From Tetrastigma voinierianum (taxonomy: Eukaryota > Streptophyta > Magnoliopsida > Vitales > Vitaceae), in the NCBI GenBank assembly GCA_016808115.1, contig JAEQBH010000718.1:1-64000 (forward strand): 64,000 nucleotides of DNA, written 5' to 3'. A program made the translations under genes and the position numbers. The notes beneath the pieces were generated by a model, which did no database searches, had not been told where the DNA came from, and was given only the letters and a program-made list of their open reading frames with translations. Of the stretch, positions 23,480 to 34,666 are shown in pieces. How positions within the stretch are numbered: the stretch's first letter is position 1; the number at the start of each line of letters is the position of its first letter.

Positions 23480-24035
23480 ATTTGCTTGTTATTCAAATGG
23501 AAGATATTTAACTCCAAAGTCTCATGTTGCAAAGGTTAGTTGCATGACTCCATTAAAACAATTTATTGTGCATTGGGCGTGACCAGAAATGGTCTTCCTA
23601 AGATGATTAGAACATGATTGGGTTCACTTGTAATTGGCTCAGTGTCAAGCACTACAAAATCTGGGTAGTAGAATTTGTCTAATAGGACATCCTCAACTAT
23701 CCATAGGGATTTTCGCGATCTATCGACCAATGATGGTGTGATGTTGGTAGGTTTAAGTTCACCTAGCCTAGATGCTTACTATCTTGAATCTGACATTAGG
23801 TTCCTACTTGGCTCCTAGTGAGCAGGGACTTTCTGTGAGTGCGATATTGGCGAATTGTGGGAGATCCACGGATCCTTAGTGACGAATTATTTGCTGGATT
23901 ATGGCACTAACTTTTGTTTGAGTGAAAGAGTAACATTCTCATTTCAAGTCGCTTCTGGTTGATACCAAAGATCTTTCAAAATTTGCATCGCGAGCACTTG
24001 TTTGATTATGTCAACAAAAGGTATGTTAACCTTCG
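23480..24035 (-). pseudogene. Athila-type retropepsin (protease) remnant
   Basis: Read on the minus strand from 24035 downwards: KVNIPFVDIIKQ (end of gag), KDLWYQPEAT, then SLGAK at about 23820 where the catalytic D-(L/S)-G-A-S loop belongs. Next come LGELKPTNITPSLVDRSRKS, IVEDVLLDKFYYPDFVVLDT and IILGRPFLVTPNAQ (23576-23620), then ETLELNIFH. The order and spacing are those of Athila protease, which processes Gag-Pol. The catalytic aspartate is not preserved in the readable frame and stops interrupt the domain, so it is inactive. Downstream RT is absent. Confidence 0.8.
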
Positions 24036-25859
24036 CCTTAAGACCTCTAAGATGCACCTTGTTGAGTTGCCTTCTTCACTTACCTCTAAGTGCTTGTGGA
24101 AATGGAGGTGGTATGCGGTATTTCATTGAATCCTCCTTTAGGAGAATATCGCAGGTACCGATTCTTCCTCCTTGCATGGATTCTTCCAACGAGGGCTTTG
24201 GCATAAGTTGATGGAAACCTCTTTTCCCACTCCTGGGGTGATGTAGCCAAAACTGTCATTCAGACCCATTGGGATGACATTCCTCATGAATTCCCTTGGG
24301 ATTTGGAAGTGTTTGTGATGGAAACCTCCTTTCTCTTGTACCTCCCAGCAACTTTGTGATCATGATTGAATACGCCAGGTGTCAAATTTTAAGTTGAGAT
24401 TGCTCTCGAGCCATCCTTCTCTTGTTCGTGTACTCTACAGTGTCAATCTTTGTGCCGATTGCACATTGATCCCTTTTGTTCCTCAACAAAATTGCCCCAC
24501 CACCTTATAAATTCAATATGGCTTGTTCCGGAGAGAGGATGGTGGTTATTTGTGACCAAGGGGGTACACTGGCCCGAGTTTGAGTATCGCGGGGGTTGAG
24601 ATCATCATTGAGGTTAGGTGATTCCTCTAATTGGAATTGTAAATTATTACCATATGGAGCGATGGATTGTTTTGGCTTGTATTGTCCTACGGTGTTGCAC
24701 ATTAGAAGCATCAAATCTATTATGCTGAGACGGACCTTGATTTCCTATTGATTATCAGCGGTTGATTAAGTTTAAAAATTAATTTATGTAAGATTTTGAT
24801 CTTTGCCTTACCTCTTGGAGCATTTACCTTCAAGCTCCTCTACCTTCCCTAGCTAGGGTTGAAATGCAGCTCTCACATTTCTCTTCCTCTGCGTTGTATC
24901 CACCTTTGGTTTGTTGGTGGTCTCATCCTTTCCCGATTCTCTAGGGTTAGTCATCTGACCGCAGAAGTTTCATTGCATGTGTTAGGCTCCATGGCCGTGC
25001 GGATTAAGCGCGAGAAAGTCTCCTCCACACATAGTTTCCAATTGCCTGTGAAGCGGAGACGCCTCTGCAAGTGGTTCTGGCATCAATTAATCCGAAGCCC
25101 GGCCGTTATTGGGCGTAACGTTGGTTTCCATGATCACCGTGGCCGTTATCACCATCTTGAGCGCGAGGTATAAAATTGTCTTTCAATTAATTGTTATAAA
25201 TATGAAAGACGATTACTGTGACTGCCCATTTACCATGGTTCTGGTCTCCAGTGGTTGGCGAATCTTGGCGTCGCGGATGGTGGAGTAACGACTTTGGTGA
25301 TCAGCGTGTGTGCCTTTATTGAAGACAGTGAGCCTCATAAAAATCCTAATGAGGTGTATGGGTTTTCATTTCCATACCATGATATGGGAGTAAGGGTACA
25401 AAATAAAGCCTCGTACTTCTTAGCAATGGAAGATAAATCTGAGATGGAAACCTTAACTCTAGGAGGGTGGATGTGATCCTCATGATTCTATAGCATTTGG
25501 ATTCATAGGGGGTTCAGGCTGGCTACATTGACTTACCGAGTGTGGATCATAGTATGGTATGTTATGACTTATAGACCAGTCAGAGTTGTGTCTTATCTAT
25601 CTGATCACGATCAATATATCTATCACAACGTTGCCTTGGCACATTTACCAGAGTGTGAGACAACAGAGAACTAACAAAGCTTGCAAGATTAATGTTAGCT
25701 AACAAAAATTAAAACTAACTAGCGAAAAGCCCGAAACTTGGTCACGATTCACTAAGTCATGAAAACTGCGATTCTTGCAAGCCCCAGTGACAAAAAGAGG
25801 TAAAAGGTTACCTTCACTTGTGATGTTGAGTCAATTACATGACTTACCATTAGTAGTTT
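24036..25859 (-). pseudogene. Athila-type gag remnant
   Basis: Gag forms the element's virus-like particle. Just upstream of the protease the minus strand reads KYRIPPPFPQALRGK, the proline-rich P-F-P-Q block that ends Athila gag, and leads into KVNIP. Further upstream the frames are short (for example 24505-24714) and no capsid helix pattern or zinc knuckle is readable. The space to the primer site (1.8 kb) is about right for an Athila gag and leader. Evidence is strong for the last 200 bp and positional for the rest. Confidence 0.6.
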
Positions 25860-25879
25860 GGCACCATCCGGCAAGCCAT
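25860..25879 (-). promoter_or_regulatory. Primer-binding site of the Athila-type element
   Basis: On the minus strand: atggcttgccggatggtgcc, resembling the Athila primer site TGGCGCCGTTGCCGGGGA (tRNA-Asp complement) with a small deletion. It lies about 13 bp inside the 5' LTR edge at 25893, a little farther than usual. Confidence 0.5.
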
Positions 25880-25892
25880 TTTGATTAGTACC

Positions 25893-27452
25893 TGATGGGA
25901 CAAATCGGAATCAAACAAATTTATATACCTAAGTTCCTCCCTCTTCTTAGTAGTCAAGCTACTACTTGATGTAGTGTCCCAAGGGTGAACAAGGGGATGG
26001 GTTTTTCATCCTTTAAAAATGATTTTGCATAAGTGCTGCAGTGAGGCTTTATTTGGACTCTTTAGTTTGCTTCCAAAAAAAACGATTGATAGGTTTGGCT
26101 TGAAATTATGCGTAGAAAATAAAGTGGCTTTGAAAGATAACGCAGAGGAATTTGAGTCACCTAACCTTGGTAAGTTGGGGCTGACAAGTGTCCTCGGGTT
26201 TTGTATCCTCGCGTTATGACGCTCTGACCTGCAATTCAAGGCTATAACCCGGATCCTATGTTTAACTAGCAAACCTCACTTGCGAAATCAGCTCTATTTG
26301 AGTCCTTCTGGTAGCATGCATCTACTTGACCCTTTTCTTTATTTGAAACCACAGCATTTAAATATCATTTCAGAGGCTCGTAAAGACCATCTAAAGAACC
26401 ACAGTGCATCTAGCATTAAGTATACCTTGTATCCTAAGCATGGAGAGTATTAGCGAATCAATAACATTTAATGCTATTGACCTAATTTGAAGATGGGGGT
26501 CATAAACACCGATTACTATATTTTAATACAAGAGGACAACATGCATATGCCCCGCCCTGCAGCTATTACATTGCCTCTTGAGGAGAACTTGGCCGTATCT
26601 CATGAGTTATCAGAGGAGTGTTGCAGCAGCCCGAAAGTAAGAGAAAGAGGAGAAGAAAAGCAAAACCTAAACGAGACAAAAACTTACCAATCCTTCTCTC
26701 CCCAAAAATTCTCTATATTTATTCTGAAAAGAGGGGTTTATATGAGCCACCTCGATACATGAAAATACCAAAAAACCTACAAATTTGGCTAAGTTAAAAG
26801 GACAAGAGAGTAATACACCAATTTGATGGTTGGCATTAAATACAAAAAGCATGACAAGAGCGAAGAAAATTTAGCTAAATTTGGAAGAATTTCGCTAGGT
26901 AGCGAAATCACCGGGCGCAGCGAGAATTTAGCTAAAGTAGGGTAATTTCGCTGGCTAGCGAGGCTAGCTAACAACGAAATTACAGTGGCTCTTGAAAATG
27001 CAAAAATTCCGCTAGGAAACAGTGCCTAAGCGAGCGGACACTGATCTGTAGCAATTTAAGCTAAGGTTCTGCGAAATTTCGCTAAGGTTGCGAGAATTTT
27101 AAGCAGTCACTTGAAAATTTGCAACTCTAAGCGAAAATTCGGGCTTTGTTGATCTCCCTTGCATTTCATCTTGTCTTCAAGCGCATCGAATTTTCTTCAC
27201 TTTGCCTTGAGTTTTCATTGATTCTTGAATTTGGTTGATGGTGACATAGTTCGAACTTCATGATTCGTCATACATGCCGATCTTGAACTCCCAGTGCAAA
27301 CTTGCAAAACGGCAAAAATAACCTCTAAGCGGCATAAGTGATACTAAGAAGACTTGAACACTTCCAATTGGCATTAATGACATGATTAGTGCACAAAAGC
27401 ACTCAAAACCTATCTATTATAGGGTTGAAATTGCACTTGCGGGCCTTAATCG
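25893..27452 (-). repeat. 5' LTR of the Athila-type element (LTR B2)
   Basis: Homologous to LTR B1 with many small indels. The element-internal edge is TGATGGGAC (GTCCCATCA in the element's direction). The outer edge near 'gggccttaat' stops matching B1 at about 27452, where Tekay interior sequence starts. The palindrome of B1 is perfectly kept at 26889-26908. Confidence 0.8.
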
Positions 27453-28119
27453 AACGCCCCAGTCGAGGCACCGCAGAGCATTGACCCATTGCCGACATTT
27501 GATCAGCCAGAGCCTTTGTAGAGTACATGGGTGTTCGCGTAATTTGCTATCGCCCAAGCTAACGCAGCGGGTGAGTCGAGGGGGGTTCTAGTAGCCTCCG
27601 GAGATTTAGGCGCACCACCCTCCCAGGCATTCGGCAGGGGAGGGAGACCGATGGTGTGGAACCATTGGTTTATGCGAGATCGAAGGCAATCTTTGGAGGC
27701 TATGGAGATCACCTCCGTCTGACCCGAGATCGGAGTTAGTTGCATTCCGGCTAGAGGGGCGAGGCACAGGTATAGTGGAGATGGGTTAGGACTTACAGAG
27801 ACTTAGGAGGTTATGACATGGGCGAATTTCGGGGGAGTGTTCATGGGCAAGTATTTTCCGAGGGCGAGGCATGCGAGAGCAGGGATCTAAATTTGAAGCG
27901 GGCGATGGCGCGACTATGTGGCTGGAGTTCCTGAGTTAGCCCGATTTCTTCGATGATTATGTGGCCATAGACATAGCTGAGGTGAAGTGAGAATGGATGA
28001 AGAGTTGTCCATTCGGGCCGGAGATGGGACCGCCTGAGATATGGATTCCATGGTTGGGACAACCACGACCATAGAGAGAGTTGGGCCCAGAGGTTGAGGA
28101 CCTTAGAGGAGCCGTTGTA
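27453..28119 (+). pseudogene. T2 leader/gag-side remnant
   Basis: The segment shares landmarks with T1 10100-10340 ('gaggcgcaccaccctcc' versus 'cagacgcatcatcctcc', 'accattggtt', 'gattacctccg' versus 'gatcacctccg'). This proves common descent, but no capsid or zinc-knuckle motif can be read. An intervening 27840-28110 piece has no match in T1 that I can see by eye. Confidence 0.4.
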
Positions 28120-28440
28120 CGTGGTTCTCCTAGGGATTAGGCGAGAATAGGAATGATATGTCGAGGGTTGCGGCGGAGATCTCGGGGACTCTACTCATAG
28201 TGGACGAGGATCACTCTGGGCTGTCTTGAGTTCGATGTCATCACAGGGGATGGATTGGTGATAGCTTACGGGGTCGTTATCGATTGTGAGCGCCGGGAGG
28301 TGCCGCCTACGGGACGGTACTGGCATTTGTGGTGTTTGAGGGGGCTGAAGCATGATATTTTGCCCCAGACTGAGTCTATGAGTCAGTGTCCAAGAAGGAC
28401 CGAGTTAGCGGGTTAGCTAACGAGCCTTACCCTAGAGGAC
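28120..28440 (+). pseudogene. Retropepsin remnant of T2
   Basis: EFDVITGDGL at 28228-28257 corresponds to the D-F-D-V-I-L-G-M-D-W signature of chromovirus protease, with an L-to-T change and a small frame slip after it. VVIDCERREVPP and HDILPQ follow as in T1. No catalytic D-(S/T)-G loop can be read upstream. Confidence 0.6.
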
Positions 28441-29300
28441 GAGTGAGACGGACTTAGATCTACCAGGTGGTTTGCGGTATCAGGATGTTTTCCGGATAGA
28501 CTGCACGGGTGCTTCACATAGGGATGTAGACTTGATTGAGTTACCTGGTGCCGCGCGTCTGTGGGCTCGTAGGATTAGCTGGTCAGTTAAGGAACTGGAA
28601 TCTCGAATTCACGAGGAGCTATTGGACAAGGGGTTCATAGAGTAGAGCACTTCACCATAGGGCGCTCGGTTTTGTTGCAAGAAGAGACCAGACCCTTCGA
28701 TTGTGCATTGATTACAAGCGAGCAGGGTTCACGATCAAGAATCGGTACCCATTATCGGGTTGACAATTTATTTGATCGGTTGGGAGGAGCGTGAGTCTAC
28801 TCCAAGATAGACCTTCGCATTGGATTTTCATCGGTGAGGGTTAGGGGGTCTGGTCTCTGACGGCGTTTAGAGGGCCGCGTTATAGGCGCGCCCAGGTTTC
28901 ACGGTGATGCGCGGATTGAATGCGCGGTATCATCTTCATGGATCTCATGCATGGGATATTCCAGCCTATCTAAATCAGTTTGTGAGTCTTCGTGGATGAC
29001 ATTTGATCTCGATCAGTGGGAACATAGGTATCATTTGGGATCGTTTCTGAGTTGTTGAGGAACCGTCAGCATGCGCTAAGTTCCGATGGTGCAGTTAAAC
29101 TGCGGGGTGAGATTTTAGGACCGTGGTGGCGGCGCCGAGGGCTCCGGTCGACCCGAGAGAAGGTAGAGCGGTGATGAGTTGGGAGAGACGAAGTCGGTCT
29201 TCGAGATCACATTAGTTTCTTGGGATTGGTTGGGTATTCTGGAGTTGTTGAGATTCTCTGGGATGCGGCACCTATGACTAGGTTGACCCAGAAGGAGGTC
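28441..29300 (+). pseudogene. Reverse transcriptase remnant of T2
   Basis: LDKGFIE, a stop and STSP (28620-28660) give the R-P-S-x-S-P-W-G-A region; NRYP-like and VDNLFDRLGG-like words follow (28735-28790). The catalytic F-V-D-D box is intact at 28989-29000, then a stop. After it come a connection segment with a GxGY-like block (about 29220) and TWTQKEVKF-like sequence (about 29290). Blocks are spread over several frames. Confidence 0.7.
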
Positions 29301-29360
29301 AAGTTTGATTGGGATGACCGATGCGAGGCATTCCCGGGAGTTAAGAGAGACTTACTTCAA

Positions 29361-29560
29361 CTCCCATCTTGATAGTTGGGAGCGAGGACGGGGTACACAG
29401 TGTATTGTGATGCCTCGAGGGCCGGATTGGGATGTGTTTTGATGCAGTCCGAGAGGGTAGTAGCTTATAGTTCCCGTCAGTTGAAGAATCACGAGCAGAA
29501 TTACCCCACACACGACATGGAGTGTGTTTGTAGTCTTCGCTTTGAAGATTTGGCGCCCTT
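29361..29560 (+). pseudogene. RNase H domain remnant of T2
   Basis: The best-preserved domain of the element: an uninterrupted 131-codon frame (29376-29771) reads TGYTVYCDASRAGLGCVLMQ, then VVAYSSRQLKNHEQNYPTHD-ME. It keeps the first catalytic Asp (C-D-A-S), the Gly/Leu pattern and the catalytic Glu of gypsy RNase H, which degrades the RNA strand during reverse transcription. After about codon 60 homology is lost through a frameshift (the W-R-H-Y-L-Y-G end is not seen) and the rest of the frame is noise. Confidence 0.85.
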
Positions 29561-29779
29561 TACTATGGCGAGGAGTTCGGGTGTACTCGAGACCGCCAAA
29601 AGTCCCAAAGTATATTTTCACGTGGCGGGACCTCAATATGAGACAGCAGCAGGATGGATGGAATTCCTAAGTTATGACCCTTTTGCATTACCATCTACGG
29701 TAAGAAGAGGAAAATGTGGTGGGCCCGATGCACACACACTCGATCGGAAGTCACGAGGAGCGTTGGCCTAGTATAGCTC

Positions 29780-30760
29780 GGGAGTGGAGGATGCTCGTAT
29801 TGGGACGGAGTTTAGCCTGATCTGCGGCTTGGACTAGTGGGGGGGAGTTTGACGCAGGTCTACGTTGAAGCGGTGATTGAGGTCGATGTGAGCCGAGGAC
29901 AATCCATCGGGGGACCGATGTCTGATCGAATGCAGGTGAGAATTTGGACCGTTCCGTAGATGGTAGTCTTGATATGAGGGCGGGTAGTGGTTCCACAGGT
30001 TGGCCGATTTGAGAGAGGAGATTCGTGGGTTTATTTGCTCGATTTGCGTATCGGTGTAGTGTACCCGAGTCGCCGTCGCGACCTCTGGAGTGGGATGAAG
30101 AGACACGTAGGGGACTTTGTTCGTGGTGTCTCACGTGTCGGCGGGTTAAGGCCCGAGCATCGAAATTTAGCAAGGCTGTGGCCATTGGAGGTGGCTAAGT
30201 GGAGTGGGTACGTCGGTGGACTTTGTGTTTGCTGCCGCGGGGCGCGGCCAGCATGATGCGGTATGGGTGATAGTGGGCTAGGCTCCACCGAAGTCGGCAC
30301 ATTTTCTAGGCCGTCGCGGGACAGCCTTCGCCTTGGAGAGATTACAGATTATACATTAGAGATGGTCAGGCTACATGGGTACCCCGAGTATCCATAGTGT
30401 CGGATGGGGACAGGGTTCACGGCACTTTTGGAAGAGTTCCGAGGTTATGGGCACTGGGCGACCGATGATACGGCGTTCCACCCTCAGACGGATGGTGGGT
30501 CTAAGGAGGACCTCTGGGTGATAGAGGACATACTACGAGCATCGTCTGGATCGTAAAAGCGACTAGGAGGAGCATTTGCCCATAGTGGAATTCGCCTACA
30601 GCAACGATTGCAGACGAGCATCACGGATGCGCAGGTATGAGGCATTGTATGGGAGGCCATGTATCACCGTTATGTTAGACCCGAGGTGGGAGAGGCTCCA
30701 TCAACGGTCTGATCTGATTAGAGACGCCTCCGAGAAGGTGAGCTTGATCTGACGGCGTAT
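29780..30760 (+). pseudogene. Integrase remnant of T2
   Basis: Integrase inserts the element DNA. A frame at 29987-30256 reads WSGMKRHVGDFVRGVSRVGG, corresponding to W-W-x-G-M-K-R-D-V-A-x-F-V-x-x-C-L-x-C-Q. Both zinc-finger cysteines are replaced. LRPEHRNLARLWPLEVAKW and GYVGGLCV (cf. M-D-F-V-x-G-L) follow, with VSDGDR (core Asp) near 30395, a FHPQTDG-like block near 30478, and YEALYGRP ending the core at about 30640. Several frame shifts separate the blocks. Confidence 0.8.
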
Positions 30761-31230
30761 TCTCATTTCAAGCGGCGGAAAATTATGCGATGTCTGACGT
30801 CGGCTGGCAGAGTTCGGAGGTTGGTGATCGCGTTTTCTTGAAGGTGATGCTAGAGAGGAGTGGTCGGGTTCGACAAGCTTTCGGGAAGAAAATTGCGAAC
30901 GTGGACCTTCGAGATACCGAGAGAGGTAGGCACCGTGTACCCGGTAGCGTTACCGCGGCCTGTCAGTGTACGGTATTTCACGTCCATGCTCAGGAAGTAT
31001 ACTCGGATCCGGCTCATGTGGTGGATTGGGGGGCCGGATGAGTTGACGATGGGACCTTTGAGGAGGGACGATTATTAGCGTTTTATATGGCGGGTGATCG
31101 GGTTTTCAGACCGCGAGACCGAAATTTAGTGAGGTGCTATGGGCGCTAGGGGTGGAGGAGTCAACGTGGGAGCACGAGGGACACGATCTGGGCCACTATG
31201 CTGCAGACATTTAGGGATGAAGGCCATGTG
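30761..31230 (+). pseudogene. Integrase C-terminus and chromodomain-like tail of T2
   Basis: An 83-codon frame (30790-31041) reads EVGDRVFLKVMLERSGRVRQ, then an R-V-P-G-S-V-T-A-A-like block, and TVFHVHAQEVYSDPAHVVDW. This is the standard V-G-D-x-V-F-L-K-V ... F-H-V-S-M-L-R-K-Y ... D-P-x-H-V module after the core. Downstream, STWEHEGHDLGHY (31158-31200) corresponds to A-T-W-E-x-E-D-x-M-R of the chromodomain end. One small insertion breaks the middle. Confidence 0.8.
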
Positions 31231-31340
31231 TTTTAGTCGTTTAGCATTTAAATGACTAGTTTACATACCATGGTAAAGTGCCGTTGTATATGCATGTGAG
31301 TGATTATCGATTGTCTTAGATTCGGAATGAAATTCCTTTT

Positions 31341-31353
31341 AAGGAGGGGAGAA
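31341..31353 (+). promoter_or_regulatory. Polypurine tract of T2
   Basis: aaggaggggagaa ends exactly at the TGTAAGACC start of the 3' LTR and is a typical plus-strand primer. Confidence 0.85.
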
Positions 31354-33401
31354 TGTAAGACCCGAGAAATTCCAATTTCTGGAAAAAGGGCAAAATCGTA
31401 ATTTCAATTATAAAATTGTAATTGCGGTTAAAAATCCGTAATTTATTCTCTAGATCTCGGATGACAAAACGGATTTCACCATTGGAATCGTCTCAAAAAA
31501 TCTAATATACGTAAAATTTAGTCGAATTCGAGAGGCAGTCGGAGTTGGCACGTTTTCGAGCATCGGCGTTTAGTTGCCGTAAAAAGATTTCCGATGGTAG
31601 TCACATATAGCATGCAAATAATGTACCATAAGTGGTATAGGCGAAATGATGAAAATGGACCAGTGAGATAGTGCGAATGGCGGGAAATGAAGGGACGGTA
31701 ATGGTCATTATAGATTTGATTTAAGTCACTAAAAGGCGAAATTGTAAATAATTATCTTCTTACCGATTGAAATAAAGCGACATTGAAGTAGAAAGGGGAA
31801 ATCGGCGGTGGGCATGGATTGGATTCTAGTGAGAGAAATTCGAACTTCTCTCTAAAATCTGAGCGATCAGGCGTCGGCAGTCTTGGGACAAGAGGAGGCT
31901 GCTCTACCTTGGAGGAAGACCGTGTGGGTACCCGGATTGGGAGTTTCCTCAAACTCGAAGGTAGAAATTTTATCCTACTTGTGATATTCTCTTTAAGTGC
32001 TTTACAAATGTTTGAGTCGATTGAGGCCGTTAGGGGCCGTTTGATCGGTCCCAAAACTTGGGACCGAATTGTTGTAATTTTTGAAACCCAAATCATGCAG
32101 TCCATGATTGAGCACGGCTGGTTTGGGCTATTGGATTGTGCAATTATGTACTAATGGTGCTTTGATGTGTATGAAATGGGAATGAGCCTAGGGGTTCTAA
32201 AGTGAGCCAGATAACTTGTGTCTTGATATAGAACTGTTAACCTAGGGTTTTTCTTTGTTCTGAAGCGATGATCACGAAAATATATTTTGTGAGAAATATG
32301 TGTTGGTCGAGTGATTTAAATTAAATTGCTCATGTTTGATCGTAGTGAAGGCTAATTTTGATGTGAAATGTGGGTATGACATGATTGTGTGAATTGAATT
32401 TTGTAAATGTATGCATGTTTATATATTTACATGTGAATTAAAGTATTAGATTGTACATGCGTCCACATGCCTTTGGAACGTCCTGGGACTATAGGGTTAG
32501 TGCATGAGATGAGTGAAATAGTTAGGAGGGTAGTCTAAGATGTAGATTATCGGAGGGTAGTCAAACTTAAAAATATCAATGGACGGCCAGATTAATATTC
32601 TAACCGGGTAGTCACAAACAAATAATATATCAATAGTCGGAGCGGCCCAATTGATATATATATTCATCGGAGGGTTGTCCACAAACTAATTAAACAATAA
32701 TTCTCATACGAGGCTTAGGAAGTGTGATAGAGTCGGTGAGGACTCGGATCGAGTTAGTCATGTAGACATTCAAGTGAGGATCATGCATTTTGCTTGAGCG
32801 TATGTTTATTTTGGAACATTGCTGCACTTAGGTGGTGAGTAGCGCGGGGGCGATTCTCCTGCGAGGCACTATGTAGCTCACCTGTCGTGGGACCCCCATT
32901 TTTCTGAATTACGGGACGTGCGAGGAGGCGTCGTCTTAAAGGCGGGGATTAGAAGAAAGCCGAGTTGTGGCTTTGGTTCTTGATTTACACATGTATTAGA
33001 ACTCTATAAGTTTGATATATGTTGTATAAGAGTAGAAAGCAAGTATGCTCTTGTAACTATTAGATTTTTATAGTTGGTATATATTGAGTATTGTTTATGG
33101 GCCCCGAGTGCATTATTACTCATGTGATTGGATATATATATATTGAGATTATGGACCTATGTTTGTGGTACTTAATTACGAGAGACCCCGGAGGTTGTTT
33201 TTACTCGATTATAGTTGTGTATGAGACCCGAGTGGTCCTTGATGATGATGTTTGGGACGGGTTAAACAAGTTACGTATTTGCCGATTTAGAGCTCCCCGT
33301 ACGGATCTGCTGGGTTACGCTAAAGTGGCGTCGCCCGGCCCCCACTTGTATTTCGCGGGTTGGCCAATTCAGTCAACGGACCCCCCCGAGTTTAGGCGTC
33401 A
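31354..33401 (+). repeat. 3' LTR of T2 (LTR d)
   Basis: TGTAAGACCC at the start and 'aggcgtca' at the end, 2.05 kb. It has the family landmarks (cgaggcag, 'ttctctctaaaatc', 'tgattgtgtga') and GGGTAGTC-type repeats at 32523, 32550, 32604 and 32668, with ATATCAAT/ATTGATAT arms between them. It is the shortest of the complete LTRs. Confidence 0.8.
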
Positions 33402-34666
33402 CAAGCTCGGATGTTGAAAGAGTGTTTTAACTTTTTAACAAAAATAAAAGAAGTCATAGAGTAATGTCGGCAATTTGAAGGAGTTTGCAAAGACATATCA
33501 TTTAATGAGTGGGGCCCATGTGAGACTTCCTTTATTGTATTTAAAGTGAGAGTCTTTTAGAGCTTTGTGCATTTAATGTGAGTTTTTTTAGAGGCGTTTC
33601 ATTAACAACCAAGTAGCATATGTTTAATTAAGGTATAAATTATAAATATATAATATTTTATTATTTCAAAAAGGAGTCCACTATAAAGTGGGGGCCCACT
33701 ATAAAGTGGGGCCCTATGCGCTTCTACACGCCTATAAATGGAAGTAAAAACCTTGATCTTCATCATCACTATCTATAATGAGCATTAATTAGACCAATAT
33801 AAGAATCAAAGATTAAAATATCGATATTTATCGATACTTGGATTTTACGGATATATCAATAAAATATCGATTTATATTTTTACTTAAATATCAGAAAAGT
33901 GAAAAATAACAAAAATATTTTGAAATTGATAAAAAATACTTTGAAAAAGTATAAAAATGACATAAATAATCATCGACATTAAGAAATAATGTTGTAATTT
34001 ATATATAGATTTTGCAATAGTCATTAAATAAAAATTTCAGTTTCTATTTTTTTACATCAAGGTTTCTATTTTTAGATCTACTTAAATTGATGTTTTTTAA
34101 CTAGTAATATATTTAATTTTTTATTCTACCTAAAAATAATTTTTGATATCAACCATTACATTTAAAGATAATATTATTAAGTTAACTTGAAACCTAAATA
34201 TATAAAATAAAAGAATTTAAGGCAAAATAGGTTTAATAATAGCTTTTTTATTGTAATATTCCCATATTTTAAATTATCAAAAGAATTTAGATTTTTATAA
34301 TATTAAGAAAAATTATGGCTTTCTCAATTCATTTTAAACAATTGTACATATAACTTACAAGATTGGAGGAATTGAAATAATAAAATAAAATAACCTAATT
34401 TTTTAAGGCTATATGGGTCTTTTAGAAGATTAAATCTAAACCATCCATATTTCACAAACACCATCTCCACCATTGATTTCTCTCGCCCCGTGCTTCTTCT
34501 CTTCTATTTCCTTTCTTTCCTCTCCCATCTTCTTTCTGGTTTTCTTCATTTTCTTTCTTTCTCTTCTTTTCGACATTTTCAAAACAAGAGTAGCAACTGA
34601 TCTCTGATAAAAAACCGTCAAACCCACGACCCATTTTTTTTTTTTTTTAAATTGGGGATTGATGGG
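33402..34666. other. AT-rich interval, no gene
   Basis: Mostly A/T-rich. Noticeable items are two tandem palindromic 18-mers (33678-33713), a TATAAAT word at 33731-33740, and a CT-rich stretch (34455-34580) whose opposite strand gives a Lys/Glu-rich frame of 60-80 codons. I treat that frame as low-complexity noise. Confidence 0.5.
33678..33713. repeat. Two tandem palindromic 18-mers
   Basis: CCACTATAAAGTGGGGGC and CCACTATAAAGTGGGGCC stand head to tail. Each contains the arms CCACT and AGTGG around ATAA, so each can fold into a small hairpin. Confidence 0.85.

Larger units (their letters stand above)
18119..27452 (-). mobile_element. Athila-type Ty3/gypsy element, pol largely deleted
   Basis: Two homologous 1.5-kb LTRs (18119-19639 and 25893-27452) flank an interior that reads on the minus strand. 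From the 5' LTR at the high coordinate: primer site, gag, protease, then no RT, RNase H or integrase, a GC-rich block of unknown identity, a 3' UTR and a polypurine tract. In the minus orientation the low-coordinate LTR begins TGTGATTATGCCC, and the high-coordinate LTR ends GTCCCATCA (TG...CA). Gag/protease motifs and the tRNA-Asp-like primer site match Athila. Length 9.3 kb. Confidence 0.75.
27453..33401 (+). mobile_element. Tekay-type chromovirus T2, 5'-truncated
   Basis: Same family as T1: the interior aligns with T1 from the leader/gag region on, and the 3' LTR (31354-33401) matches LTRs a-c. The 5' LTR and primer site are absent; the Athila-type element abuts directly. Protease, RT, RNase H, integrase and chromodomain remnants are all recognisable, better than in T1, but each has stops or frameshifts. 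Confidence 0.8.

Noticed and set aside
29751..30300. Minus-strand frames of 89-144 codons
   Set aside because: They are opposite the integrase remnant of T2 on the plus strand, which has recognisable family blocks in order.
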